From Cellulomonas sp. Leaf395 (lineage in GTDB: Bacteria > Actinomycetota > Actinomycetes > Actinomycetales > Cellulomonadaceae), in NCBI RefSeq assembly GCF_001424125.1, contig NZ_LMQI01000005.1, forward strand, positions 62,001 to 126,000: a stretch of 64,000 nt of DNA. Reading direction: 5' to 3'. Of this stretch, positions 38,594-46,935 are shown piece after piece. The position numbers and the translations under genes are program-made. Each line of letters begins with the position of its first letter. Position 1 is the first letter of the stretch. The notes under the pieces are model-generated. The model was not told the DNA's origin. It did no database searches and worked only from the letters and a program-made list of their open reading frames with translations.

Positions 38594-40267
38594 ATGGCAG
38601 TAGCGGCCCTCTACCTCGGCGTCGCACTGGTCGGCGGGTTCATCGCGGTGCTCCTGCGCCTCCCGCCCCTCGTCGGCTTCCTCGCCGCCGGCTTCGCCCT
38701 CGGCGCCGCGGGCGCTCCGGAGCTGCCGTACCTCGAGCCGATCGCCAACTTCGGGGTCGTCCTGCTGCTGTTCGCGATCGGGCTGAAGCTCGACGTGCGC
38801 ACCCTGCTGCGCCGCGAGATCTGGCTCACCACGGTCGTGCACCTGGCGCTCAGTGTCGCGATCGCGCTCGGGTTCCTGGGCCTGCTCGCCGTGATCGGGT
38901 TCGGCTTCCTCGCCGGCGAGTCGTTCGGCGCGCTCGCGCTCGTCGGGTTCGCGCTGTCGTTCTCCTCGACCGTGTTCGTCGTCAAGGTCCTCGACGACCG
39001 CTCCGACACCACCGCCCTGTACGGGCGGATCGCCGTCGGCGTGCTCGTCATGCAGGACGTCGCCGCAGTGATCTTCCTGTCCCTGTCCAGCGGCGAGCCC
39101 CCGAGCCCGTGGGCCCTGCTGCTCTTCGTCCTGATCCCGGGGCGGCGGGTGCTGCACCTGATCTGGAACCGCGTCGGGCACGGCGAGCTGCAGGCGCTGT
39201 TCGGGGTGTGCGTCGCCGTGGTGCTCGGGTACGGGCTGTTCGAGCTCGTCGGCATCGCCGGCGACGTCGGCGCCCTGATCGTGGGCGTGCTGCTCGCGTC
39301 CCACCCGCAGGCCGGAGAGCTGTCCCGGTCCCTGATGACGTTCAAGGACCTCATGCTGGTCGCGTTCTTCGTGCAGATCGGGCTGCACGGGACCCCGCAC
39401 CTGCTGGAGACCGGCCTCGCGCTCCTCCTGCTGCTCCTCCTGCCGCTCCAGGTCGCGGCCTACTCCGTCGTGCTGTGGCTGATGCGCCTGCGCCGCCGCA
39501 CCTCGTTCCTCGCCGGTCTGGTCCTGTCGAACTACTCGGAGTTCGGGATCATCGTCGTCGCCGTCGGCGCGAGCACCGGCCTGCTCGACGACGAGTGGGT
39601 GGTCGTGGTCTCCCTCGCCGTCGCGTTCAGCTTCGGCCTGTCCGCGATCGTCAACCGCCGCGGGGTCGAGCTCGCCTCCCGGCTGTCGCGTCTGCTCCCC
39701 GCGCGCGACAGCGACCGGCTGCACCCCGACGACCGCCTGGTGGACGTCGGCGACGCGGACGCGCTCGTCCTCGGGCTCGGCCGGGTCGGCGCCGCCACCT
39801 ACGCGCGGCTCCGCGACGAGTACGGGCTGTCCGTGGTCGGCGTCGAGCACGACCAGACCCGCGTCTTCGCGCTCGAGGACGAGGGCTACGAGGTCGTGCG
39901 CGCCGACGCCACCGACCTGGAGTTCTGGAACCGGGTCCAGCGTGCGGGTCGGGTCAAGATGGCGGTTCTCGCGATGCCGTTCCACAACGCGAACCTGATC
40001 GCGCTGGCGCGACTCCAGGCCGCCGGCTTCACGGGCAAGGTCGCCGCCGTCGCGCGGTACGACGACGACGTCGCCGAGCTGGAGCGCCACGGCGCGGACG
40101 CCGTGTTCCACCTGTACGGCTCGGCCGGGTTCGCGCTCGCGGACCACGCCGCGGAGGTGCTGCTGCGGGGACGCGACGGCGTTCAGCCGTTCCCTCGCCC
40201 GCCGGCCCGACCGGGCGACGAGCGGGACGTCCTCGACCCGCTCGAGCGCCGCGCGGAGCCTGCCTAG
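38594..40267 (+). CDS. CPA2-family cation/proton antiporter with TrkA-N domain (Kef-like)
   Basis: A 557-residue membrane protein. Residues ~1-360 contain about ten to twelve transmembrane helices of the Na+/H+ exchanger fold (LVGFLAAGFALGAAG, ALVGFALSFSSTVFVVKVLDD, GVLVMQDVAAVI). From about 378 a cytoplasmic TrkA-N nucleotide-binding domain follows (DALVLGLGRVGAATYARLRDE, VVGVEHDQTRVFALEDEGYE). This is the KefB/KefC layout for K+ or Na+ efflux gated by NAD(H) or glutathione adducts; Kef-type specificity is not proven. GAGAGGAA precedes the ATG. It ends 22 nt from the convergent LuxR-type gene. Confidence 0.88.
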   Translation: MAVAALYLGVALVGGFIAVLLRLPPLVGFLAAGFALGAAGAPELPYLEPIANFGVVLLLFAIGLKLDVRTLLRREIWLTTVVHLALSVAIALGFLGLLAVIGFGFLAGESFGALALVGFALSFSSTVFVVKVLDDRSDTTALYGRIAVGVLVMQDVAAVIFLSLSSGEPPSPWALLLFVLIPGRRVLHLIWNRVGHGELQALFGVCVAVVLGYGLFELVGIAGDVGALIVGVLLASHPQAGELSRSLMTFKDLMLVAFFVQIGLHGTPHLLETGLALLLLLLLPLQVAAYSVVLWLMRLRRRTSFLAGLVLSNYSEFGIIVVAVGASTGLLDDEWVVVVSLAVAFSFGLSAIVNRRGVELASRLSRLLPARDSDRLHPDDRLVDVGDADALVLGLGRVGAATYARLRDEYGLSVVGVEHDQTRVFALEDEGYEVVRADATDLEFWNRVQRAGRVKMAVLAMPFHNANLIALARLQAAGFTGKVAAVARYDDDVAELERHGADAVFHLYGSAGFALADHAAEVLLRGRDGVQPFPRPPARPGDERDVLDPLERRAEPA

Positions 40268-40289
40268 GGCTCGCGGAGCCTACGCAGTG

Positions 40290-40520
40290 TCAGATGCCGT
40301 GCGCCCGTGCCCAGGCGACGGCCTCGGCGCGGGTGGACACGCCGATCTTGCGGTACGCGCTGCGCAGCTGCGACTTCACCGTGTTGCGGGTGACCCACAG
40401 GCGGGCGGCGATCTCCTCGAGCGTGATGTCCTCAGCGAGCTCGCCCATGACGACGCGCTCGCGCTGGGTCAGGGCGCTCGCGCCGATGGTGGGCATCGGG
40501 ACGGTGTGCTGGTTGCTCAT
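40290..40520 (-). CDS. LuxR-type HTH-only regulator
   Basis: A 76-residue protein that is almost only a LuxR/GerE helix-turn-helix (ALTQRERVVMGELAEDITLE, IAARLWVTRNTVKSQLRSAY, RKIGVSTRAEAVAWARAHGI). No receiver or sensor domain is present. AGGAGGA lies 6 nt before the ATG, which supports this short form; the frame is open up to 40658 but without homology. It could bind DNA as a constitutive dimer or interfere with full-length LuxR regulators. Confidence 0.8.
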   Translation of the reverse strand: MSNQHTVPMPTIGASALTQRERVVMGELAEDITLEEIAARLWVTRNTVKSQLRSAYRKIGVSTRAEAVAWARAHGI

Positions 40521-40942
40521 GGTGTTCCTCCTGCGGGGGTTGTCGATTCCGCTCGGGAGGCCGTCCCGCCTGACGGAGGTGCCCGACGTCTGCCTCACAA
40601 TCTCTATCGGCGTGCAAACGGGTGAATATGAGTCCGGATGCGAGTCGATCTGCGTCATCTGGTCGGCAACGTGCTCTGCGTGGGACGGCTAGGCTCTGTC
40701 GGCCGTCGAGGGACGACGAGCCCCCACCCCTTCCCGCGCAGGGCTGCGCGCTCCAGATGACGCTGCCCGGGATCTCTGCGTGGCAGCGGGACGCGTCGAA
40801 CGTCACGCGCGGCTCGCCGGGAACCTCGGTGCCGGCCGCTGAGTCGGGAGTGGCGGGCTCTCGCCGCGCCAGATCGATCGACACGAGCGGCGCTGGCCCG
40901 AGCCTGCGCGCCATCCGGGTGGGTGCAGTCGATACTCCCGAC
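40521..40942. other. Gene-poor interval between the LuxR-type gene and a membrane protein gene
   Basis: These 422 bases hold the promoter of the leftward LuxR-type gene and upstream sequence of the rightward membrane protein. A locally AT-richer stretch (about 40595-40640) is the likely promoter zone. The rightward frame stays open back to 40622 but shows no protein-like composition. No RNA gene or repeat was recognised. Confidence 0.45.
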
Positions 40943-41584
40943 GTGAGCATCGTCGCGGAGCAGGACGAACGGGGAGTGGACTGGCGCGAGGTCGTCGTCG
41001 TCGTGCTCCTCTCGGTGACCACGATCCTGACCGCCTGGGTCGGGTTCCAGGCCAGCAAGTGGGGCGGGTCGATGTCGATCTCGTTCAGCCAGGCCTCCTC
41101 CGCGAGGATCGAGGCGAGCCGGCTCGAAGGTGTGGCCAACCGCAAGCTCGACATCCAGGCGTCCTTGTTCGCCCAGTGGGTCGAGGCGACCGGCTCGCAG
41201 CAGGTGCCCGTCGCAGACTTCTTGCGGGCGCGCTTCCCGGAACCGCTCGGGACGGCGTTCGACGCGTGGATCGCGCTCGAGCCGCTGAAGAACCCAGACG
41301 CGCCGCTCTCCCCGTTCGACATGCCGGAGTACGCCATCCCCGAGCTCGCAGAGGCCGCCGACGCCGACCGGCGAGCGGACGCGAAGTTCGAGCAGGCGCT
41401 CGCCGACAACCAGCGCGGAGACAACTACACCGTGCTCACGGTGGCGTTCGCGTCGGTCCTGTTCTTCACGGCGATCTCCGAGCGGATGCGGACCCCGCGG
41501 GGGCGCCTCGTCCTGCTCGGTCTCGGGATCGTTCTCTTCGTCGCCGCGACAGCTCTCCTGCTGACCTTCCCGAAGCTCGTCTGA
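40943..41584 (+). CDS. Conserved membrane protein of unknown function
   Basis: A 213-residue protein with one N-terminal helix (VVVVVLLSVTTILTAWVGFQ) and two C-terminal helices (YTVLTVAFASVLFFTAIS and LLGLGIVLFVAATALLLTF). The middle ~110 residues are hydrophilic and probably extracytoplasmic (SISFSQASSARIEASRLEGV, DRRADAKFEQALADNQRGDN). No named family recognised. The GTG at 40943 starts just before the charged residues preceding helix 1. Nothing in the context gives a role. Confidence 0.6.
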   Translation: MSIVAEQDERGVDWREVVVVVLLSVTTILTAWVGFQASKWGGSMSISFSQASSARIEASRLEGVANRKLDIQASLFAQWVEATGSQQVPVADFLRARFPEPLGTAFDAWIALEPLKNPDAPLSPFDMPEYAIPELAEAADADRRADAKFEQALADNQRGDNYTVLTVAFASVLFFTAISERMRTPRGRLVLLGLGIVLFVAATALLLTFPKLV

Positions 41585-41722
41585 CTCTGCTCGGTCATCG
41601 CGGCGTCCGGTGGGACGCAGGGCTCCCGCACCCGGCGCCGCCGCGCGTCACGGTGGCGAGTGCGCCACGCTGAGGCGAGGGTCGGGTGGGTCCCGGCCCT
41701 GCGGCTCGAGGCGGTGGGGCGG

Positions 41723-43339
41723 ATGCAGACGGAGCGGCCGGCCTCGACGTCGCCCGAGCTCGAGACGTACCGGTCCATGCGGGACTTCGGGCGGACGCCC
41801 GAGCCGTCGGGCGCACCGAGCGATCCGCAGGCGGCGCCCAAGCAGCGTCGGTTCGTCGTCCAGCGGCACCGCGCTCGCCGGCTGCACTACGATTTCCGGC
41901 TCGAGATGGACGGCGTCCTGGTCAGCTGGGCGGTGCCCCGGGGTCCGACGCTGGACCCGACGGTGAGACGGATGGCCGTGCACGTCGAGGACCACCCGCT
42001 CGAGTACGCCGACTTCGAGGGCGTGATCCCGTCAGGCCAGTACGGCGGGGGCGACGTGATCGTCTGGGACCGCGGCACCTGGGAGCCGTACAAGGGTGAC
42101 GACCCGGTGTCCGACGTGGCCGCGGGGGAGCTCCACGCCGAGCTGCACGGCTCGCGGCTGCGCGGGCGGTTCGTGCTCGTGCGGCGCGGAGAGGCCGACC
42201 GGAACGGCAAGGAGCAGTGGCTGCTGCTCCACAAGCGTGACGAGCATGCCGTCGACGGCTGGGACGCCGAGGACCACCCGACGTCGGTGGTGAGCGGGCG
42301 CACCAACGACGAGGTGAAGGCGGCGCCCGACCGGCTGTGGCGGTCGGACCTGCCCGCAGCCCAGGCGTCCGTCGAGCTGACCACCACGGCCGGCCCGACG
42401 CAGGACGAGCTCGACGCGCTCGACGACCTCGGCGGCGCCGGGCCGTGGGAGGTCTTCGGTCGACGGCTGCGGCTCACCAACCTCGACAAGGTGCTGTTCC
42501 CCGCCCGTGCCGGCGAGGAGCCCGTCACCAAGCGCGAGCTGGTCCGCTACGCCGCGCGGATCGCTCCCATCGCGCTGCCCTACCTTCGGGGTCGCCCGTT
42601 GAACATGCACCGGTACCCCCAGGGTGCGAGCCACCCGGGCTTCTGGCACAAGCAGGTCCCGGATCACGCACCCGACTGGTTGGCGCGGTGGCACAACCCG
42701 GACGCGGACCCGGGCGAGACCACCACCTACCTGATGGTCGACGAGGCCGCCGCCCTGGTCTGGGCGGCGAACTTCGGAGCGCTCGAGTGGCACGCGTGGA
42801 CCTCGACGAGCGCCGTTCCGCACCGCCCGACGTATGCGCTGGTCGACATCGATCCCGGCACGGACACGCCGTGGGACGACGTCCTCCTGATGGCCCGGCT
42901 GCACCGCGACGCCTTCGCGCACCTGGGCGTGCGGGCGTACCCCAAGCTCACGGGCCGACCCGGCATCCAGGTGTGGGTGCCCATCCGGCCCGGACCGGGC
43001 TTCGACGAGACCCGGGCGTGGGTCGAGCGCCTGTCGCGCACGGTCGGGAAGGTCATCCCTGACCTGGTGAGCTGGAGATGGGAGGTGCGTGAGCGGGGAG
43101 GGCTGGCGCGCCTCGACTACACGCAGAACGCGATCAACAAGACTCTCGTCGCCCCGTACAGCCCGCGCGCCGCGGCCGGGGCCCCGGTCTCCGCGCCGAT
43201 CACCTGGGACGAGCTTGACGCGCCCTGGCTCCGACCCGCCGCCTTCACCGTCCGCACGGTGCTGGACCGCATCGCCGAACGCGGCGACCCGTTCCGTGGC
43301 GTCCTCGCAGCCGACCAGGTGCTGCCCCGGTTGGCGTAG
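41723..43339 (+). CDS. LigD-like protein: 3'-phosphoesterase plus PrimPol, no ligase domain
   Basis: DNA repair protein of 538 residues with two of the three LigD domains used in bacterial non-homologous end joining. Residues ~20-185 form the 3'-phosphoesterase domain that trims 3' ends (RRFVVQRHRARRLHYDFRLE, VIPSGQYGGGDVIVWDRGTW). Residues ~235-535 form the archaeo-eukaryotic primase-type polymerase (RLRLTNLDKVLFP, TYLMVDEAAALVWAANFGAL, YALVDIDPGT with metal-binding aspartates, TGRPGIQVWVPI). The ATP-dependent ligase domain is absent, and no Ku gene is in the window. The order PE then Pol is typical of actinobacterial split systems. ATG at 41723 chosen at a G-rich ribosome site. Confidence 0.88.
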   Translation: MQTERPASTSPELETYRSMRDFGRTPEPSGAPSDPQAAPKQRRFVVQRHRARRLHYDFRLEMDGVLVSWAVPRGPTLDPTVRRMAVHVEDHPLEYADFEGVIPSGQYGGGDVIVWDRGTWEPYKGDDPVSDVAAGELHAELHGSRLRGRFVLVRRGEADRNGKEQWLLLHKRDEHAVDGWDAEDHPTSVVSGRTNDEVKAAPDRLWRSDLPAAQASVELTTTAGPTQDELDALDDLGGAGPWEVFGRRLRLTNLDKVLFPARAGEEPVTKRELVRYAARIAPIALPYLRGRPLNMHRYPQGASHPGFWHKQVPDHAPDWLARWHNPDADPGETTTYLMVDEAAALVWAANFGALEWHAWTSTSAVPHRPTYALVDIDPGTDTPWDDVLLMARLHRDAFAHLGVRAYPKLTGRPGIQVWVPIRPGPGFDETRAWVERLSRTVGKVIPDLVSWRWEVRERGGLARLDYTQNAINKTLVAPYSPRAAAGAPVSAPITWDELDAPWLRPAAFTVRTVLDRIAERGDPFRGVLAADQVLPRLA

Positions 43340-43443
43340 CTCCGCGCGTTCGTCCCGGCCGCGCGGGCGCCGGGTGCCGCGCGTACGCTGGATCTCGCGT
43401 CGAGGCGAGGCGCGCACCCGCCCAAGAGTTTGTCGACGACACC

Positions 43444-44592
43444 ATGCGCATCGGAATCATCGCCCCACCCTGGGTCCCTGTGCCGCCGCCCGCCTACGGC
43501 GGCACGGAGTCCGTGATCGACCGCCTGGCTCGCGGTCTGCAGGCTGCGGGCCACGAGGTCCTTCTCGCGGCCGCCGCCAACAGCGAGTGCCCGGTACCGC
43601 AGGTGCCCGGGACTGCGTCAGCGCCGCCCGACCGTCCTCTGACGGGCGACGCGGTCTCCGAGCTGACGCACGTCGTCAGCGCCTACGCGGCGATGCGCGA
43701 TCTCGACCTCATCCACGACCACACTCTCGCGGGACCCCTGCTCGAGCACGAGCCCGGGACCCCCCCGATCGTCACGACGAACCACGGGCCCTTCAACGCG
43801 GCGCTCTCACCTCTCTACGAGGCGATGAGTGGCGTCGCGATCATCGCGATCTCGCACAACCAGGCGTCCACGGCTCACGGCATACCTGTGGCCGCGGTGA
43901 TCCACCACGGAATCGACGTGGACGACGTCCCGGTCGGCACAGGCGACGGCGGGTACGTGAGCTTCGTCGGCCGGATGTGCCGCGAGAAGGGTCCGCGCGA
44001 GGCAGCACTCATCGCTCGCGCGGCCGGCATGCCCTTGAAGATCGCGGCCAAGCTCCGGGAGCCTCGCGAGCACGAGTACTTCGAGCAGGAGGTCAAGCCC
44101 CTGCTGTCGAGAGAGATCGAGTACGTGGGCGAGCTCGGTGAGCGCGACAAGCTCGCGCTCATCGGGGGCTCGACGGCCCTGCTCAATCCCATCCAGTGGC
44201 CGGAGCCGTTCGGGCTGGTGATGATCGAGGCGCTCGCGTGCGGGACGCCCGTCGTCGGGATGCCGGCCGGCGCCGCCCCCGAGATCGTCGACGACGGCGT
44301 CACCGGCTACCTGCGGAGCAGTGCGCCGGAACTGGTCATCGCGCTCCAGGCGGCAGGGTCGCTCGATCGCGGCGCCTGCCGGGCAGCGGCGCGAGAGCGG
44401 TTCTCCACGAGTCGCATGGTGGCCGATCACGTCCGCCTGTACTCGCAGGTCATCGCGTCGCGGGCGCCGGAGGAGCCGCTGCACGCGACGTGGCCGGACC
44501 TGGTCCAGCAGCCGTCCGACATCGTCGCGAGCGGTCGGGCCGCCATGCTCGGCGCGCCAGGCATCGCCGTGCGCGGATCCCTCTCGTCATGA
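43444..44592 (+). CDS. Glycosyltransferase family 4 protein
   Basis: A 382-residue GT-B fold glycosyltransferase. The N-lobe begins MRIGIIAPPWVPVPPPAYGG with the GGTESVIDRLARGL loop; the C-lobe shows YVSFVGRMCREKGPREAALI, then the GT4 EX7E region (PEPFGLVMIEALACGTPVVG) and EIVDDGVTGYL. It is of the retaining class that uses nucleotide sugars; acceptor unknown. Its stop overlaps the start of the debranching-enzyme gene (ATGA), so the two proteins probably act in one pathway, perhaps glycogen or a related alpha-glucan, which is inference. Confidence 0.87.
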   Translation: MRIGIIAPPWVPVPPPAYGGTESVIDRLARGLQAAGHEVLLAAAANSECPVPQVPGTASAPPDRPLTGDAVSELTHVVSAYAAMRDLDLIHDHTLAGPLLEHEPGTPPIVTTNHGPFNAALSPLYEAMSGVAIIAISHNQASTAHGIPVAAVIHHGIDVDDVPVGTGDGGYVSFVGRMCREKGPREAALIARAAGMPLKIAAKLREPREHEYFEQEVKPLLSREIEYVGELGERDKLALIGGSTALLNPIQWPEPFGLVMIEALACGTPVVGMPAGAAPEIVDDGVTGYLRSSAPELVIALQAAGSLDRGACRAAARERFSTSRMVADHVRLYSQVIASRAPEEPLHATWPDLVQQPSDIVASGRAAMLGAPGIAVRGSLSS

Positions 44593-46739
44593 CCGCGAGC
44601 CCCGACGCGACGATCGGTCCGGTCGGTGGGTCGGGCGCCGTCACCCTCTTCGAGGGATCCTCGTTCTGCGTGTCCGGATTCGACGGCAGCATCGATCCTC
44701 GCCGGCCGCACGGTGTGTTCTTCGAGGACACGCGCATCATCTCGGCCTGGCAGGTGCTCCTCGACGACCGACCGCTCGAGGCGCTCGCCGTCATGACCCC
44801 CGAGCCGTTCCGTGCGGTCTTCGTCAGCCGGAACCCGAGGGAGGGGCTCGACGACACGGAGCTGCTGATCGAGCGCCAGCGTCGCGTCGGTACGGGCATG
44901 CGAGAGGACGTGCTGGTCCGCAACTACGGGCGCGGTCCCGCCACCTTCGTCCTCACTGTCCGCGTCGCCGCCGACTTTGCCGACCTCTTCGAGGTCAAGG
45001 ACGGGCGGATCAGGCGGACCTGGGACCACAGCGCCCGGGTCGACGGGCACGAGCTCGTGCTCGAGGCCGAGTGGCACGGTCACCGATGTGGCGTCGTCAT
45101 CACGTCCGACGGTGGGGAGCTGGACTTCGGCGGCATCACGTTCCGGGTGACCGTGCCGGCCCACGGCTCGTGGACGGGCCACGTGATCGCGCACCCGGTC
45201 GTCGACGGTCAGCGGCCCGCGAGCAGCTTCCCGGTGGGGGAGCCTCTGGAGGACTCCGTCCCGTCGCGCCGCTACCGCGCCTGGCGGGACCACGCGCCGG
45301 TCGTCGGGGTCGAGGACGAGTCGCTCCGGCGCATCCTGGAACGGAGCCAGATCGACCTGGGCGCGCTCCGCATCACCGACCCGGCACACCCCGAGCGCAC
45401 CGCGGTCGCGGCGGGTGCGCCGTGGTTCATGGCCCTGTTCGGCCGCGACTCGCTGCTGGCGTCGTTCATGGCCTTGCCGGTCGACCAGTCGCTCGCGCTC
45501 GGCACCCTCCAGACGCTCGCCCACTACCAGGGGACGAAGGTCGACCCTCTGACCGAGGAGCAGCCCGGGCGGATCCTGCACGAGGTCCGGCTCGGCGTCG
45601 ACACCGGCCTCGCGCTCGGCGGTGGGGGCGTGTACTACGGGACAGCCGACGCGACGCCCCTCTTCGTCGGCCTCGTCGGGGAGCTGTGTCGCTGGGGCTT
45701 CGCCGACGACGACCTCGCGGCCCTCATGCCGCACGTCGACCGGGCGCTGGCGTGGGTCACCGACCACGGTGACCGTGACGGGGACGGCTTCGTGGAGTAC
45801 GAGCGCCTGCACGACGGCGGCCTGGCCAACCAGGGCTGGAAGGACTCCTGGGACGGGATCACGTTCGCGGACGGCTCCCTGCCGCGCGCACCGATCGCGC
45901 TGTGCGAGGTCCAGGGGTACGTCTACGCCGCCTACGTCGCGCGTGCCCTGCTCGCCCGGCACCAGGGGGACGACCGGTCGGCCCAGGAATGGCGCGACCG
46001 CGCGGCGGAGCTGAAGGACGAGTTCAACCGGCGCTTCTGGCTCCCGGATCGAGGGATGTTCGCGCTCGCCCTCGACGGCGACAAGCGCCCGGTCGACGCG
46101 TCCGCCTCGAACATCGGGCACTGCCTCTGGACCGGCATCGTCGACGAGGACAAGGCCGAGGCGGTCGCCGACCGTCTGCTCTCGCCTGCGATGTTCTCGG
46201 GCTGGGGCGTGCGGACGCTCGGCTCGGACATGGGCGCGTACAACCCTGCGAGCTACCACAACGGGTCGGTGTGGCCCCACGACAACGCCCTGATCGCCGC
46301 TGGTCTCATGCGCTACGGGTTCGTGGAGCATGCCCAGCGCATCGCGGTGGGGCTGTTCGAGGCGGCCGACCGGTTCGGCGGACGGCTGCCGGAGCTCTTC
46401 TGCGGGTTCGGGCGGGACGAGTACCCCGAAGGACCCGTCCCGTACCCCACGTCGTGCTCGCCCCAGGCGTGGGCGACGACCACCCCGCTCCTGCTCCTGC
46501 GGACGCTCCTGCGGTACGACCCGTGCCTTCCTCACCAGACGGTCTGGCTGGCGCCCGCCATGCCGCCGGGTTTCGGTCGCGTTCGCGTCGAGAACGTGCC
46601 TCTCGGGGGCGCTCGCGTGCGATTCGACGTCGCCTCGAACGACGAGGCGGACATCGTCGACCTGCCCCAGGGCCTGACGCTCTCGAGAACCCCGCGGCCG
46701 TTGCGGCACGATCTGGACCCCCTTCCCGGGCGGCGGTAG
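44589..46739 (+). CDS. Amylo-alpha-1,6-glucosidase (glycogen debranching)-like protein
   Basis: A 716-residue protein. Residues ~15-230 match the N-terminal glycogen-debranching domain (FEGSSFCVSGFDGSIDPRRP, GVFFEDTRIISAWQVLLDD). From ~270 an (alpha/alpha)6 barrel follows with AGAPWFMALFGRDSLLASFM, LANQGWKDSWDGI and GSVWPHDNALIAAGL, the GH63/GH133-like acid residues. Related proteins are annotated as amylo-alpha-1,6-glucosidases; some act on other glycans, so debranching of glycogen is probable but not certain. It overlaps the GT4 gene by 4 nt. Confidence 0.85.
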   Translation: MTASPDATIGPVGGSGAVTLFEGSSFCVSGFDGSIDPRRPHGVFFEDTRIISAWQVLLDDRPLEALAVMTPEPFRAVFVSRNPREGLDDTELLIERQRRVGTGMREDVLVRNYGRGPATFVLTVRVAADFADLFEVKDGRIRRTWDHSARVDGHELVLEAEWHGHRCGVVITSDGGELDFGGITFRVTVPAHGSWTGHVIAHPVVDGQRPASSFPVGEPLEDSVPSRRYRAWRDHAPVVGVEDESLRRILERSQIDLGALRITDPAHPERTAVAAGAPWFMALFGRDSLLASFMALPVDQSLALGTLQTLAHYQGTKVDPLTEEQPGRILHEVRLGVDTGLALGGGGVYYGTADATPLFVGLVGELCRWGFADDDLAALMPHVDRALAWVTDHGDRDGDGFVEYERLHDGGLANQGWKDSWDGITFADGSLPRAPIALCEVQGYVYAAYVARALLARHQGDDRSAQEWRDRAAELKDEFNRRFWLPDRGMFALALDGDKRPVDASASNIGHCLWTGIVDEDKAEAVADRLLSPAMFSGWGVRTLGSDMGAYNPASYHNGSVWPHDNALIAAGLMRYGFVEHAQRIAVGLFEAADRFGGRLPELFCGFGRDEYPEGPVPYPTSCSPQAWATTTPLLLLRTLLRYDPCLPHQTVWLAPAMPPGFGRVRVENVPLGGARVRFDVASNDEADIVDLPQGLTLSRTPRPLRHDLDPLPGRR

Positions 46740-46935
46740 TCCGGGTCGGTCGTCCGGCCGCACGCCGAGGGAGCAGGCTCACCCTCGCTGTGACGGTGTG
46801 CCACGCGCGGTCGGGCACCTCCCTGGAGATCACAGGCCATCGGTCGCGTGTCAGGACCGCTCGGCGCGCCTACCCGCACGTAACCTGCCCAGGGCCGCAC
46901 CAACCCTCCTGTCCCCGACCCCGGCCGTCACGCAC

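Noticed and set aside
46740..46935. Possible cyclic-di-AMP (ydaO) switch before the M23 peptidase
   Set aside because: Cell-wall hydrolase genes in actinobacteria often have one, but the conserved ydaO segments are not present here.
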